From CALZKI01 sp045124055 (GTDB taxonomy: Bacteria; Bacillota; Clostridia; Lachnospirales; Lachnospiraceae), in contig JBGVKZ010000020.1 in assembly GCA_045124055.1 (NCBI GenBank), forward strand, positions 1-64,000: a stretch of DNA of 64,000 nucleotides, written 5' to 3'. Shown piece after piece: positions 52,433 to 61,800 of the stretch. The notes below the pieces were generated by a model that did not search any database, was not told where the DNA came from, and was given only the letters and a program-made list of their open reading frames with translations. A program made the position numbers and the translations under genes. Position 1 is the first letter of the stretch; every line of letters begins with the position of its first letter.

Positions 52433-52466
52433 TGTGTATTATACTCTTTTTTCTAGGGGGTGTCAC
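52433..52466 (-). promoter_or_regulatory. Toxin promoter GTGACA-N17-TATAATACACA
   Basis: On the minus strand GTGACA (plus 52461-52466) and TATAAT (52438-52443) are 17 bp apart, and the sequence continues ACACA. The same -35, spacer length and extended -10 stand before the gene at 4325. The leader from about 52431 to the ATG is 155 nt and includes the hairpin at 52326-52374. Confidence 0.65.
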
Positions 52467-52498
52467 GTTGTTTTTAGCAAAACCTAGAGTTAAATGTA

Positions 52499-52528
52499 TT
52501 TACATTGGTAAAAAAAGAGTAGTATAAT
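52499..52528 (+). promoter_or_regulatory. Divergent promoter of the 52563 membrane protein
   Basis: TTTACA (52499-52504) and TATAAT (52523-52528) are 18 bp apart. The surrounding bases (AAAAAAGAGTA before the -10, ATACACGTGATAAAGGGG after it) mirror the divergent toxin promoter, which has AAAAAAGAG before and GTGTAATCAAAGGGG after its -10. The two may be an old inverted duplication. Confidence 0.55.
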
Positions 52529-52562
52529 TAAAAAAATACACGTGATAAAGGGGGAATTTCAT

Positions 52563-53306
52563 ATGGAAGAATTCATTACTTATGTTGCTATTTTTCAGAT
52601 AGTGACAGACATTTATGATTTACTAATTGGTTCAACATTAATTTTTGGAGCTTTAAAATGGCGAAAAGGATTATTGACTACAACAGCGTTTTACTGGGGA
52701 GTTGTTTTAGGGCTGATTAGTGGATTTCTTTTGGCCTATATGTTTGACGGAAACTATATAATCTTGTTAGTTTCAGTAGCTTTGGGTGCAATTCTTTTGC
52801 CGATTTTAACGTATACTGTTCCGGCTGTAAATCGATTTGTGCTAAGTTTTATTGTCTCAATGAAATTATTGTATATGTTGACTACATATTTGTTTAAAGA
52901 AGGCAATATGGAATGGAATATGGCATTATTTATGCCACTGATTGTAGCTACACTATTAGGTATAATTTTTATGTTTTTAAAGCGTTTTAGTGTTTTGCCA
53001 TTTGCCATTGCATGCGTTTTCCTTGGAGCAAGTCAAGTTGCTCCGACAATAGCCAAATATGTAAATCAAATTATGTTTGGAATTACACAGGATGTTAGCT
53101 TGTTATTTGATCCACTTGATTTTATTTTTGCTTTATTCAAAATAGAATTAACAGACGGAATCACATTATTAGTGCTAATTATTTTAATGTGTATAGGTAT
53201 TCCGTATCAAATGAAGTATATAAAAAAACAAGGATATAGCTACAGTACTCCTGTAATAGCTTTTGAGACGGATAATCCAAATATGCGTGGCAAGATTGTT
53301 GGATAG
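52563..53306 (+). CDS. Multi-pass membrane protein of unknown function
   Basis: The 247-residue protein has about seven hydrophobic segments and ends in a short polar tail (ETDNPNMRGKIVG). It has no recognisable catalytic motifs. A charged loop occurs near residue 30 (ALKWRKGLLTT). ATG 52563 has AAGGGGGA upstream. It is divergent from the LXG toxin with a promoter region that resembles the toxin's, so it may be part of the same locus, for example as an envelope helper or immunity factor, but this is not shown. Confidence 0.6.
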   Translation: MEEFITYVAIFQIVTDIYDLLIGSTLIFGALKWRKGLLTTTAFYWGVVLGLISGFLLAYMFDGNYIILLVSVALGAILLPILTYTVPAVNRFVLSFIVSMKLLYMLTTYLFKEGNMEWNMALFMPLIVATLLGIIFMFLKRFSVLPFAIACVFLGASQVAPTIAKYVNQIMFGITQDVSLLFDPLDFIFALFKIELTDGITLLVLIILMCIGIPYQMKYIKKQGYSYSTPVIAFETDNPNMRGKIVG

Positions 53307-53408
53307 TAGTTTAAAAAAATGTGAGCTGAAAGGCAAAAAAGAATATACTACAAAAAGAATATTTAGATGATTTCTGGAGTGAAATACATACTTAGGAACA
53401 AAATGTAG

Positions 53409-53449
53409 AACAGCCTTATTTCATTGGGAATAGGGCTGTTTTATATTTT
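53409..53449. terminator. Bidirectional terminator
   Basis: AACAGCCTTATT (53409-53420) pairs with AATAGGGCTGTT (53429-53440) with one G-T wobble, then a T run (53439-53449). It separates the membrane protein gene from the convergent TetR gene. Confidence 0.85.
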
Positions 53450-53460
53450 GTCATAGTTGA

Positions 53461-54027
53461 TTAATCTTTCCTTTGATGAAACAACTCTACGAAAAATTCC
53501 GCCATTTCTTCAGGGGATTCTTTCATACCATTTTCAAACCATGTAGCAGAAATTTCGGTAACGGATTTACTGATAGCAATGGCCAGATAACGTTCCTTTG
53601 GGGTTTTACATTGAAATAATTGTTCTGCAAGAGATTCTGCTTTAAAAACAAAACTATGTGGTACCTTTGCTTTAAGCAATAGACCAAAGGTGTCGCTTTT
53701 TTCTTTAATTAAATTGAACAAATCTAAATACCATGCTTTTGGATTACTTTCCAGTCGATAATCAGTAATAAAAGACGATAGAAAACTAAGGAGTTCATTC
53801 CCGATTTGGTCTAAAACATCTTCCTTGGAAGAATAGTTGCGATAAAAACCGGCTCTGGATACTCCAGAACGTTTGATAATGGAAGTTACAGTAATTTTAT
53901 CAAAAGTTTCTACGGCTAATAGGGATAGGAGGGCAGTACAAATACAATCACGAGTCAGTTGATTGGACTCTATATTTGACATTCTTAAAACTTCTCTTTT
54001 TTTCAATTCTGTTTCCCTATTCTCCAT
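53461..54027 (-). CDS. TetR-family transcriptional regulator
   Basis: The 188-residue protein has the TetR DNA-binding domain (about residues 25-70), with the KITVTSIIKRSGVSRAGFYRNYSSKEDVL signature (helix 2 and helix 3). An all-helical ligand domain follows. ATG at 54025-54027 is used because GGAGG is directly upstream; an in-frame start at 54057 lacks one. It is divergent from the pgsA-like gene; the intergenic region contains a near-perfect 33-bp palindrome over the pgsA promoter, so autoregulation and control of pgsA are likely. The ligand is unknown; membrane lipid state is one option. Confidence 0.88.
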   Translation of the reverse strand: MENRETELKKREVLRMSNIESNQLTRDCICTALLSLLAVETFDKITVTSIIKRSGVSRAGFYRNYSSKEDVLDQIGNELLSFLSSFITDYRLESNPKAWYLDLFNLIKEKSDTFGLLLKAKVPHSFVFKAESLAEQLFQCKTPKERYLAIAISKSVTEISATWFENGMKESPEEMAEFFVELFHQRKD

Positions 54028-54106
54028 AAAAACCTCCGTAGTTTGACAAAATAGCACATCAGATGATACAAAAGTAAAAAGATGTGTTTAGTCCGAGACG
54101 AAAAAA

Positions 54107-54159
54107 TTGACTCTGCGAAGAAGTGGTGATACACTTGTCTAGTCTAGATAAATGTATCA
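54107..54159 (+). promoter_or_regulatory. pgsA promoter with TetR-type operator
   Basis: TTGACT (54107-54112) and TACACT (54130-54135) are 17 bp apart. The -10 lies inside a palindrome spanning 54127-54159: outer arms TGATACA (54127-54133) and TGTATCA (54153-54159), inner arms TCTAG and CTAGA around a central T. In all 14 of 16 base pairs match. This is what a TetR dimer pair would bind, and binding would block the promoter. Confidence 0.75.
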
Positions 54160-54212
54160 TCTTATGGTGGAGAAGTCAAACAATTTTATTCAAAGATAGG
54201 AAAGGTGTGTAA

Positions 54213-54767
54213 ATGAAAAAAGAGTACTTTACAATTCCAAATTTATTAGGATATTTGAGAATTATGTTGTTACCGGTTTTTCTGTATTTTTATTATCACG
54301 CAGAAACATTAGAAGAGTATTTGGTGGCATTTTTGATTCTGGCAGTTGCAATGCTGACAGATGTGTTTGACGGTATGATTGCACGAAAATTTAATCAGGT
54401 AACGGATTTTGGCAAAGCTTTAGACCCAATAGCTGATAAATTGACGCAGGGTGTCTTGGCGATTGCGGTATCGTTTCACTATCCGCTGATTTTTCTCTTT
54501 ATTGTTTTGTTTGTCGTTAAGGAAGTCTATATGGGAATTATGGGGCTTTACATTATCAACAAGAAAAAGATTTGGATTGCGGCACAGTGGTTTGGTAAGG
54601 TGTCGACGGTGATTCTTGATGCGGGAATTTTTGCATTACTGGTCTTTCCAAATTTGAATATCACAGTGGCAAATATTATGATTTTTTTTATGATGTTTAT
54701 TTTAATTTTTTCACTGGTAAATTACATTTTTTATCATAGAAAAGTTTTGAAAGAAAAAATGGCATAA
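54213..54767 (+). CDS. pgsA: CDP-alcohol phosphatidyltransferase (PgsA-like)
   Basis: The 184-residue protein has about five membrane segments and the CDP-alcohol phosphatidyltransferase signature DVFDGMIARKFNQVTDFGKALDPIAD (about residues 51-76), with the D-x2-D-G-x2-A-R-x8-G-x3-D-x3-D spacing intact. It probably makes phosphatidylglycerol phosphate from CDP-diacylglycerol. Size fits PgsA; a different alcohol acceptor cannot be excluded. It is followed after 31 bp by a CmpB-like membrane protein. It lies behind the TetR operator. Confidence 0.88.
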   Translation: MKKEYFTIPNLLGYLRIMLLPVFLYFYYHAETLEEYLVAFLILAVAMLTDVFDGMIARKFNQVTDFGKALDPIADKLTQGVLAIAVSFHYPLIFLFIVLFVVKEVYMGIMGLYIINKKKIWIAAQWFGKVSTVILDAGIFALLVFPNLNITVANIMIFFMMFILIFSLVNYIFYHRKVLKEKMA

Positions 54768-54798
54768 GGTTTTCGGGGAGAGAAAGGACTTATTTGAT

Positions 54799-55410
54799 AT
54801 GAAGACAGAGGATGTCTATTCATTGTTTATGATTGTAGCGGTGATTTCCTTTTTGGGCTTTGTGGTGGAGAATGTCTGGATGGCAATTACAAAAGGGTAT
54901 ATAGATAACCGCAATATGATTTTTCCGTTTTTGATAGGATACGGAATTGCAGTTGTACTGATTTATTTCATTTTAGGGACCCCGAAGAAATTGTGGTTTT
55001 TAGGGAAAAATCTTGCAATTAAGAGCAAGGTTTCAAAGATTGTGACATACTTTGTAGGTGTAGTAATTTGCATTTGTATTGGCGAAATTCTGCTGGGTAA
55101 ATTTGTGGAAAAAGTTTGTCATTTTAGCTGGTGGGATTATACGAGGCTGCCGCTTCATATTACAAAATACACTTCCATTCCAACCAGCGTTGGATTTGCT
55201 ATTTTAATTACTGCATTTATGTATTTTTGTTTTGAACCATTATATTATTTTTTCCGAGATTGGAATAATAGTGTGTTAAAAGTAGTTGCACCTACGGTGA
55301 TGATAGTTATGGTGGGAGATTTTCTTTATAATGGCTATTTAATGTATAAGAATAAGGGAATGGTTCCAAGGTGGAAAATAGGTGTACGAAAAGCTCGCGA
55401 AATGCTATAA
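54799..55410 (+). CDS. Membrane protein, putative ABC-transporter type IV (CmpB-like)
   Basis: The 203-residue protein has about five membrane segments and resembles the family named ABC_trans_CmpB: GFVVENVWMAITKGYIDNRNMIFPFLIGYGIA near residues 20-51 and the WWDYTRLPLHITKYTSIPTSVGFA block (about 113-136). No ATPase is nearby, and the family's transport role is unproven. It is probably cotranscribed with pgsA. Start at ATG 54799 has GGAGAGAAAGGA upstream. Confidence 0.7.
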   Translation: MKTEDVYSLFMIVAVISFLGFVVENVWMAITKGYIDNRNMIFPFLIGYGIAVVLIYFILGTPKKLWFLGKNLAIKSKVSKIVTYFVGVVICICIGEILLGKFVEKVCHFSWWDYTRLPLHITKYTSIPTSVGFAILITAFMYFCFEPLYYFFRDWNNSVLKVVAPTVMIVMVGDFLYNGYLMYKNKGMVPRWKIGVRKAREML

Positions 55411-55446
55411 TACGGAGTAAGTATGTATGGACGAGGTGATAAACAT

Positions 55447-55692
55447 ATGGAAAAGGAACTAAAAATGTCGGTATCTCCCATTTGCACAAAAGATGGGAAA
55501 CAATATGCCTTTGTGTCCTTTGTAGATGGAAAACGTATGGCAGAAGGCAAAATTCCAGATTGTAAAATCATCTCAAATCAGGGATTTTATGAAGATGAAA
55601 TAGGACAGTTAGAAGCGTATATGAAAAAGGAACTACCGAAGCTAAAAGATATGGCTGCGGGAGTGAATGTATTTGATGCATTTATGAAGTAA
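55447..55692 (+). CDS. Small conserved hypothetical protein
   Basis: The 81-residue protein has two beta strands with charged turns (MSVSPICTKDGKQYAFVSF, KRMAEGKIPDCKII) followed by an acidic amphipathic helix and a short tail (GVNVFDAFMK). There is no signal peptide. ATG 55447 is chosen because GAGGTGAT is correctly spaced; 55423 lacks one. It is the last gene of the pgsA run. The function is unknown. Confidence 0.65.
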   Translation: MEKELKMSVSPICTKDGKQYAFVSFVDGKRMAEGKIPDCKIISNQGFYEDEIGQLEAYMKKELPKLKDMAAGVNVFDAFMK

Positions 55693-55735
55693 AATGGCGT
55701 ATGCTCTCAGAAATGAGGGCGTACGCCATTTTGTT
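55691..55735. terminator. Bidirectional terminator with 19-bp stem
   Basis: AAAATGGCGTATGCTCTCA (55691-55709) pairs with 55714-55732 with few mismatches, then T's. The minus-strand hydrolase stop (TAA at 55734-55736) abuts it. Confidence 0.85.
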
Positions 55736-56681
55736 ATACTATCGGTTCAAAAAATTCTTTTAGAGCCGATAAATAGTTTTCTGGTGCAACAAGGTAACTA
55801 AGGCCATGTCCGGCATTGGGAACGGTTACTAAACGTTTTGTTCCAAAGCAGGCGTCATAATTTGATTGACTCATTTCACACGGAACATAATCATCGGCTT
55901 CTCCGTGAAAAAGAATGATGGGCACAGAACATTTTTTAATAGCTTCAATAGGTGAAAATTCTTCCAAATTAAAGCCGCCAAATAATTTTGCTGCTAATTT
56001 TACGAAAGGATATAAAAGGTTGGCAGGCAGTTTTATTTGATGAATGACTTTTTTAATAATGTTTTTTGGTGAAGTATACCCACAGTCTGCCAGTACTCCG
56101 ATAATATTTTTAGGAAGTGGTTTACCAGCCGCCATAATCACCGTGGCTGCACCCATAGAAATTCCGGTTAAAATGATTTTGACATCTTTTCCATAATGCT
56201 CAATCACAAAATCTATCCAGGATAGACAATCGCGGTGTTCTTTTATACCAAAGGTAATGATATGTCCGTCGCTTGCTCCTCCGGCACGCTGGTCCACAAT
56301 TAATGCATTTCGTCCTAAGGCAAAGCAACGCTGTACGCCACCGCACAAATCACGTTCTGCATCTCCCCGATATCCGGGAAACATCAGTTCAATCGGAGCA
56401 CCAGGGCAGGTTTCATAATATTTGCCTCTTAAAGTCAGACCATCAAAAGACTGAATGGACACATCTTCACAAGACATCGAGCGAACTTCTTTCATCCAGG
56501 AAATCATTTTGTCGCGATAGGGTTCGTAAATTTTCCCTGGCGGAAGACTGTATTCTTCTGTGTCCTTTTTCTTCCTTCTTGGAACATAAAAGGTGAGATA
56601 AAAACAAAAATATGTTAGCAATAAGGCGAGTAAAACAAGAACTGCCAAAATAATGAGTACAATATAAAACAATTTCATCAT
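55734..56681 (-). CDS. Membrane-anchored alpha/beta hydrolase
   Basis: The 315-residue protein has an N-terminal membrane segment (about residues 3-32) and an alpha/beta hydrolase domain. The nucleophile elbow is GISMGA (Ser about residue 173), the acidic residue is in GEADDYVP (about 263) and the His in NAGHGLSYL (about 289). The substrate is not readable; relatives act on lipids, esters or peptides. The gene is alone on the minus strand, with AGGAGAAG upstream. It sits between two lipid-linked genes, which hints at an envelope role. Confidence 0.85.
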   Translation of the reverse strand: MMKLFYIVLIILAVLVLLALLLTYFCFYLTFYVPRRKKKDTEEYSLPPGKIYEPYRDKMISWMKEVRSMSCEDVSIQSFDGLTLRGKYYETCPGAPIELMFPGYRGDAERDLCGGVQRCFALGRNALIVDQRAGGASDGHIITFGIKEHRDCLSWIDFVIEHYGKDVKIILTGISMGAATVIMAAGKPLPKNIIGVLADCGYTSPKNIIKKVIHQIKLPANLLYPFVKLAAKLFGGFNLEEFSPIEAIKKCSVPIILFHGEADDYVPCEMSQSNYDACFGTKRLVTVPNAGHGLSYLVAPENYLSALKEFFEPIV

Positions 56682-56795
56682 ACTTCTCCTAAGGTTTGAT
56701 TTTCTTATTATAGCATCTTTTAAAACAAAAAAACATTGTAATAATATGTCGTTTTGTGTAGACTAATACTAAATGAGTGAGGGAGAAAACTGTAT

Positions 56796-58058
56796 ATGAA
56801 TATTACGCCGAATTACAAAAATAAGAAGTATTATAATACGGCAAAATATCCCATAAGACAGCCAATTTTTATTGTCTGGCTTATTTGGATTTTGTGCAAA
56901 ATTGTTTTGATTGGGAAAAAATACAAGGTGGAAAAAATCAATATGGAAGGTTTGAAACCACCCTATATGTTACTGAGCAATCATATGTATTTTATTGACT
57001 TTAAATTGGCTGCTATGGGAACCTTTCCACACAGAGTAAATAATGTGGTAAATGTTGATGGTTTTTATCGTCGTCCATGGCTTTTAGAGTTGATTGGTGC
57101 AATTTGTACCAGAAAATTTACTGCGGATATGCATTTGATAAAATCCATTAACAAAGTACTAAAACGGGGCGATATTCTCTGTATGTATCCAGAGGCAAGA
57201 TATTCGCCTTGCGGTATCACTTCGTATTTACCAGAATCGCTGGGAAAACTTGTAAAGATGAACAAAGTACCAGTTGTTGTCACAATTCATAGAGGCAATC
57301 ATTTGAGTTCACCATTTTGGAATTTTAGAAAAAAACGCCGCGTGCCATTCCATACCACAATGACGCAGGTTTTGACTCCACAGCAGATAGAGAATATGTC
57401 CGTAGACGAAATTAACGAGACTTTGAAAAATGCTTTTAAATATGATGATTACCACTACCAGAAAGAACGTGGATTTCTTATAGATGAACAATATCGTGCA
57501 GAAGGAATGCACAAGATTTTATATCATTGCCCAAATTGTATGACAGAATCCAAGATGTCTTCTAAAGGCACAGAGATTTTCTGCACAGAATGCGGAAAAC
57601 GTTGGAATTTGAACGAAGATGGTACATTGTCTGCCTTGGAAGGCAAAACAGAGTTTTCGCACGTGCCAGATTGGTTTAATTGGGAACGAAAGCAGGTTCG
57701 TGAGCAAATACTCCGCGGAGAGTATTCCTTCGAGGACGATGTGGATATCTATTCTATGCCTCGTTGCTGGAAATTTGAGCATCTCGGTAAGGGAAAATTG
57801 ACTCATGACGTGGAAAAGGGCTTTATCGTCGAAGGGTGTTATAATGGCGAGACATATCGCATTCAGCGTACACCAATCCAGACCAACAGCCTTCACATCG
57901 AGTACGACTATTGTTACATCAAGCCCTTTGATTGCGTAGACATTTCCACAGAGACAGACTCTTTTTATTGCTATCCAAAGAAGGAGAATGTAGTGACGAA
58001 GCTGGCGTTTGCCACTGAGGAGATTTACCAGCAGACGCTTAAGGGAAAGAGAGGATAG
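56796..58058 (+). CDS. PlsC-like acyltransferase with zinc-ribbon domain
   Basis: The 420-residue protein begins with a membrane segment (about 25-40) followed by a PlsC-like domain: LLSNHMYFIDFKLA (about residues 59-72) keeps the NHxxxxD box, and YPEARYSP (about 130) takes the place of the usual FPEGTRS. A zinc ribbon follows (CPNC about 247-250 and CTEC about 265-268). The last 140 residues form an unassigned beta-rich domain. It may acylate an unusual acceptor. It differs clearly from plsC at 533. GAGGGAGA precedes the ATG. Confidence 0.78.
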   Translation: MNITPNYKNKKYYNTAKYPIRQPIFIVWLIWILCKIVLIGKKYKVEKINMEGLKPPYMLLSNHMYFIDFKLAAMGTFPHRVNNVVNVDGFYRRPWLLELIGAICTRKFTADMHLIKSINKVLKRGDILCMYPEARYSPCGITSYLPESLGKLVKMNKVPVVVTIHRGNHLSSPFWNFRKKRRVPFHTTMTQVLTPQQIENMSVDEINETLKNAFKYDDYHYQKERGFLIDEQYRAEGMHKILYHCPNCMTESKMSSKGTEIFCTECGKRWNLNEDGTLSALEGKTEFSHVPDWFNWERKQVREQILRGEYSFEDDVDIYSMPRCWKFEHLGKGKLTHDVEKGFIVEGCYNGETYRIQRTPIQTNSLHIEYDYCYIKPFDCVDISTETDSFYCYPKKENVVTKLAFATEEIYQQTLKGKRG

Positions 58059-58846
58059 AAGCTTGGATTATGGGAAAACGGATATGTCCCTATTAAGTAA
58101 GGAATATCGGTATATTTATAAAATGATATATTGCTATTATGTGGTTTCGTTTGTATAATATTGGTAGCAAATGTCATAACTTGGGGAATTGTGTAGGGCA
58201 AAACAAAAATTAATAAATAGATAATTTAAAGGAATTGTTATAGCTAAGGTACAATAACAGGCTTTTTCTTATTGAAAAATTAGAAATGTCGGTATTTTAC
58301 ACATTTTACCCAATTGAGTAATTTGCGTAAAATATCGACATTTTTGGTATTAAAGAAAGTTGTGTATGAAATAAATAAGAAATGGGTTATGCATCAGAGC
58401 GGAATAGTAAGCGAAAGTGGCGAATTATATTTTTGCATTAGGTGACTTTGTTTTGGGATATAAGGCACTTAAAGGTAAAAGAATAAAGGCTGAAAAACAA
58501 TTATTTGCAGCAATTCATAGGACGTATTCAGGGGAAGATGAATGGATTGTTGCAAGCTGACCACCTGAAAATCTCAATAAAGGAACTAGTCAATGAGTCA
58601 GACAGCACATTTTTGTAATCTGATTAATAGCAATAGGTGGTATGTGTTGGTCACGGCAGGAATGCGCCTTTTTAGAAAAATTAAGTAAATACAAGGGTTG
58701 TAGGGCAAAAAATGGAAATTTTTAATACTGGCATAAGACAGAATTTTGAGATTTGGGGCTGTGACATGGTGAAAGATATTGTAAAATATAAATTACAATT
58801 ATAAGATTATTTTAGAAGTTTGCTACAGGCTGATAGAGAGGTACTT
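58059..58846. other. Gene-poor gap with terminator and probable relics
   Basis: This 788-bp stretch holds no convincing full gene. It has a strong terminator (58284-58345). A short frame from GTG 58417 to TGA 58558-58560 encodes VANYIFALGDFVLGYKALKG and about 27 further residues. It has no clear ribosome binding site and looks like a decayed fragment. Sequence at 58561-58840 shows no frame or RNA gene I can support. It marks the left edge of the AT-rich NTPase island and may contain the remains of an insertion event. Confidence 0.4.
58284..58345 (+). terminator. Intrinsic terminator in the gap
   Basis: AAATGTCGGTATTTTAC (58284-58300) pairs with GTAAAATATCGACATTT (58327-58343), one wobble, loop 26 nt, followed by TTTTT (58341-58345). 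It ends transcription from the acyltransferase side. Confidence 0.8.
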
Positions 58847-61800
58847 ATGAAAAAAGAAACTACTAAAGAAGAAAAAAATACAAAGGTAAATTATTGTACT
58901 ATTTTAAAGAAAACGATTATTACAGTTATAAAAAGCATTCCTAGACTTTGTATAGATGCATGGAACAAGAGTAATCCACAAAGAATGGGTGATTCAGAAT
59001 ATATGGAATTGACACCTAGTAAAGTGGCATCTAATTCAGAGGAGTATTTTAAGGCATTAGATTTAGCAATTGGTAATCCTGATGTGAAAAATATTGCGTT
59101 GACAGGTCCGTATGGTTCGGGGAAGAGTAGTATTATTTGTTCATATATAAGTCAGCGTCCTACAATAAAGGCTATTAATATATCTTTAGCTACCTTTTTT
59201 GAGACAAAGTTAGTAAAGCAAAGTGATCAAGGAGGAGAGACTGTTGTAGAAGAGACCGAATTAGTTGAATTTGCTGAGGATGAACTTGAAAAAGGTATAT
59301 TAAAACAATTGTTTTATAAAGTAAATTATAGAAAGATACCTCAAAGTAGATATAGAAAAATTCATAAGCACGGCTGTTTAAGAACAACATTATTTGTTGT
59401 AGTGATGGCCTTAATTGCTGCAATCAGTACATGGCTATTAGGAAATGATTATTTGTTTGAAAAATATGAATATGCATGTGAGAGAATAAAAAGTGTAGGA
59501 TGTAATGATGTGTTAAGCCATATTTTTGTTTCTCTATTTATTATTTTTGTGTTGGTAACAGTATCGTATTTAATTTGGATGATATCAACTAGAATTCGTT
59601 TAGTAGGGGTTAAGATAGCAGATAAAGTTGAAGTGTCAACAACAGATACAGACAAGGAAACAGTATTTAGTAAAAATTTGGATGAGATAATCTATTTTTT
59701 TGAGTCAACGGATTATGAAGTGGTTTTTATTGAAGATTTAGACCGCTTTAAAAATAATGAGATATTTATAAAACTTAGAGAATTAAATATGCTTATTAAT
59801 AATTACGAGATGATAAAAAGGAAAGTTGTGTTCGTATATGCTATTAGAGATGATATGTTTGAAAATACGGATAGAACTAAATTTTTTGATTTTATAATTC
59901 CTATAATTCCATATATTAATTCAACGAATTCAAATGAAATAATGAGAGATTTATTAGGGCTTGGATCTGTTGATAATGAAAGGTATGTACCTGAACATAA
60001 GATTTCAGACAAATTTGTTACATTAATTGCGCCATATATCAGTGATATGCGTGTTCTAACAAGTGTAATAAATGAATTTTGGATTTACATAGCAACTATT
60101 AAAGGTGGGCAGAAACTTCCACTACTAAAAGACGAAAACATGCTTGCTCTAATGGTATTTAAAAATATGTATCCAAAAGATTTTGCAAAAATAGAGGATG
60201 AAAAAGGAATAATAAAACAAGCATTTGAAGATAAACAAGCGTTTGTAGAAAAACAGAAGAAACCTTTAGAGGAAATTGTTAATAAAAACGTAGATTTATT
60301 AAATGCGATTGAACAAGATATATTGAAAGATATTTCGGAGTTGAAAGTTGCTTTTCTAGGATATCTTGTTGATTTTACAGGCATGCCAACTTCTATAATA
60401 GCAAATAATACTCGCTATTATATTTACGAAATAATGTCTAACGATTTTGATTGCAATGTTTTAAATGTAAAGAATATGAGAGTAGAAAGCGCAACAAGTA
60501 AAGCACAACAAAATCCTAATTTGTACGATGTATTTAATGAGGATCCGATTGTTATAGAATATTTTACAAGATACAATGCGTTATTAAATAGTGCGGAAGA
60601 AAGAAAAGAAGAATTAAAACATATTCTTGAAGAATCTAGGATGAAGCTAAGGAACATAGCTGAAGAATCTATAAGAAACTTAATAGGAGATTATTCGGCG
60701 GAAAAAGTGCTCTCGGAACAAGTTAGAAAGAACGACTTGTTAGTATTTTTGCTACGCCATGGTTATATTGATGAAAATTATCGAAATTATATTAATTATT
60801 TCCACCCAAGCAGTATAAATACTATGGAGATGAACTTTATTCTTGGCATCAGAAACCATCGGTCAGTAGGAGACTACACGTATGAACTAGAACATTGTGA
60901 TAGAATTGTTGAACGTTTGGAAAGTTTTGAATTTGGACAGAAAGAAATCTTAAACTTCAATTTAGTTGACTTTATATTATTAAATATACCATCTTGGAAT
61001 AAGAAGTATAGAAGAATAATAGAACTTTTTGTAAATAGGACTCCTGAAAGCAAAAATTTTATAAAGGCATATATGAACAGAGAAAAAAATACTGCTGCAT
61101 TTATATCTGCAATATGTCATGCAAGCCATAATATTTGGCGTGATTTTGAAAACGATGCGGAAATGACAGAAACGTCAAAAGAAAAATATTTGTTATCAAT
61201 TTTACAGAATTGTGAATTGGAAGATATTTGTCATAACGAGTTTTTTAAAGAGGATGGAAAAACAAAGTCTATAAAGACTAGAATTGAAAGTGATAAAGAG
61301 ATTCTAATAAAATTTTCTACTATGCCAATAGAAAAGCAGAAAAACATTATCAAATCATTAAATGTAATATTTAAATCACTAAACATTAACGGCCTGGATA
61401 TAGAGATATTAAACTTTGTTTTTGATGGTAGATATTATATATTGAATCAGGAAATGATATCGCATATTTTTAGTATTAAATCACCGGAATTGCAGGAACA
61501 GTTAGCTTTTTCAAATTATTCCATGATTTGCAAATTAGCATATCGCCCTCTGATTGATAATGTTCGCGATAATTTTGTGTGGTATGTAACAAAATTTGTT
61601 ATAGAACCAGAAGAGAATAACATGGAAGAATTGGATGCAATTGAAGATATGCTAGAGCGCTTGGCGGACAATCCTGAAATGTGTATTACAATAATAGAAA
61701 AGCAGAAGAATTCATATTGGGAATCAATTGTTGATTGCATGCAGGGTGTTGAAGAAAAGTTAGATGTGTGGAATCACTTGATTGTTACAGGTAAGGTTGC

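Noticed and set aside
58380..58840. A structured RNA in the large gap before the NTPase gene.
   Set aside because: Apart from the terminator at 58284-58345 I saw no conserved pairing or known RNA motif.
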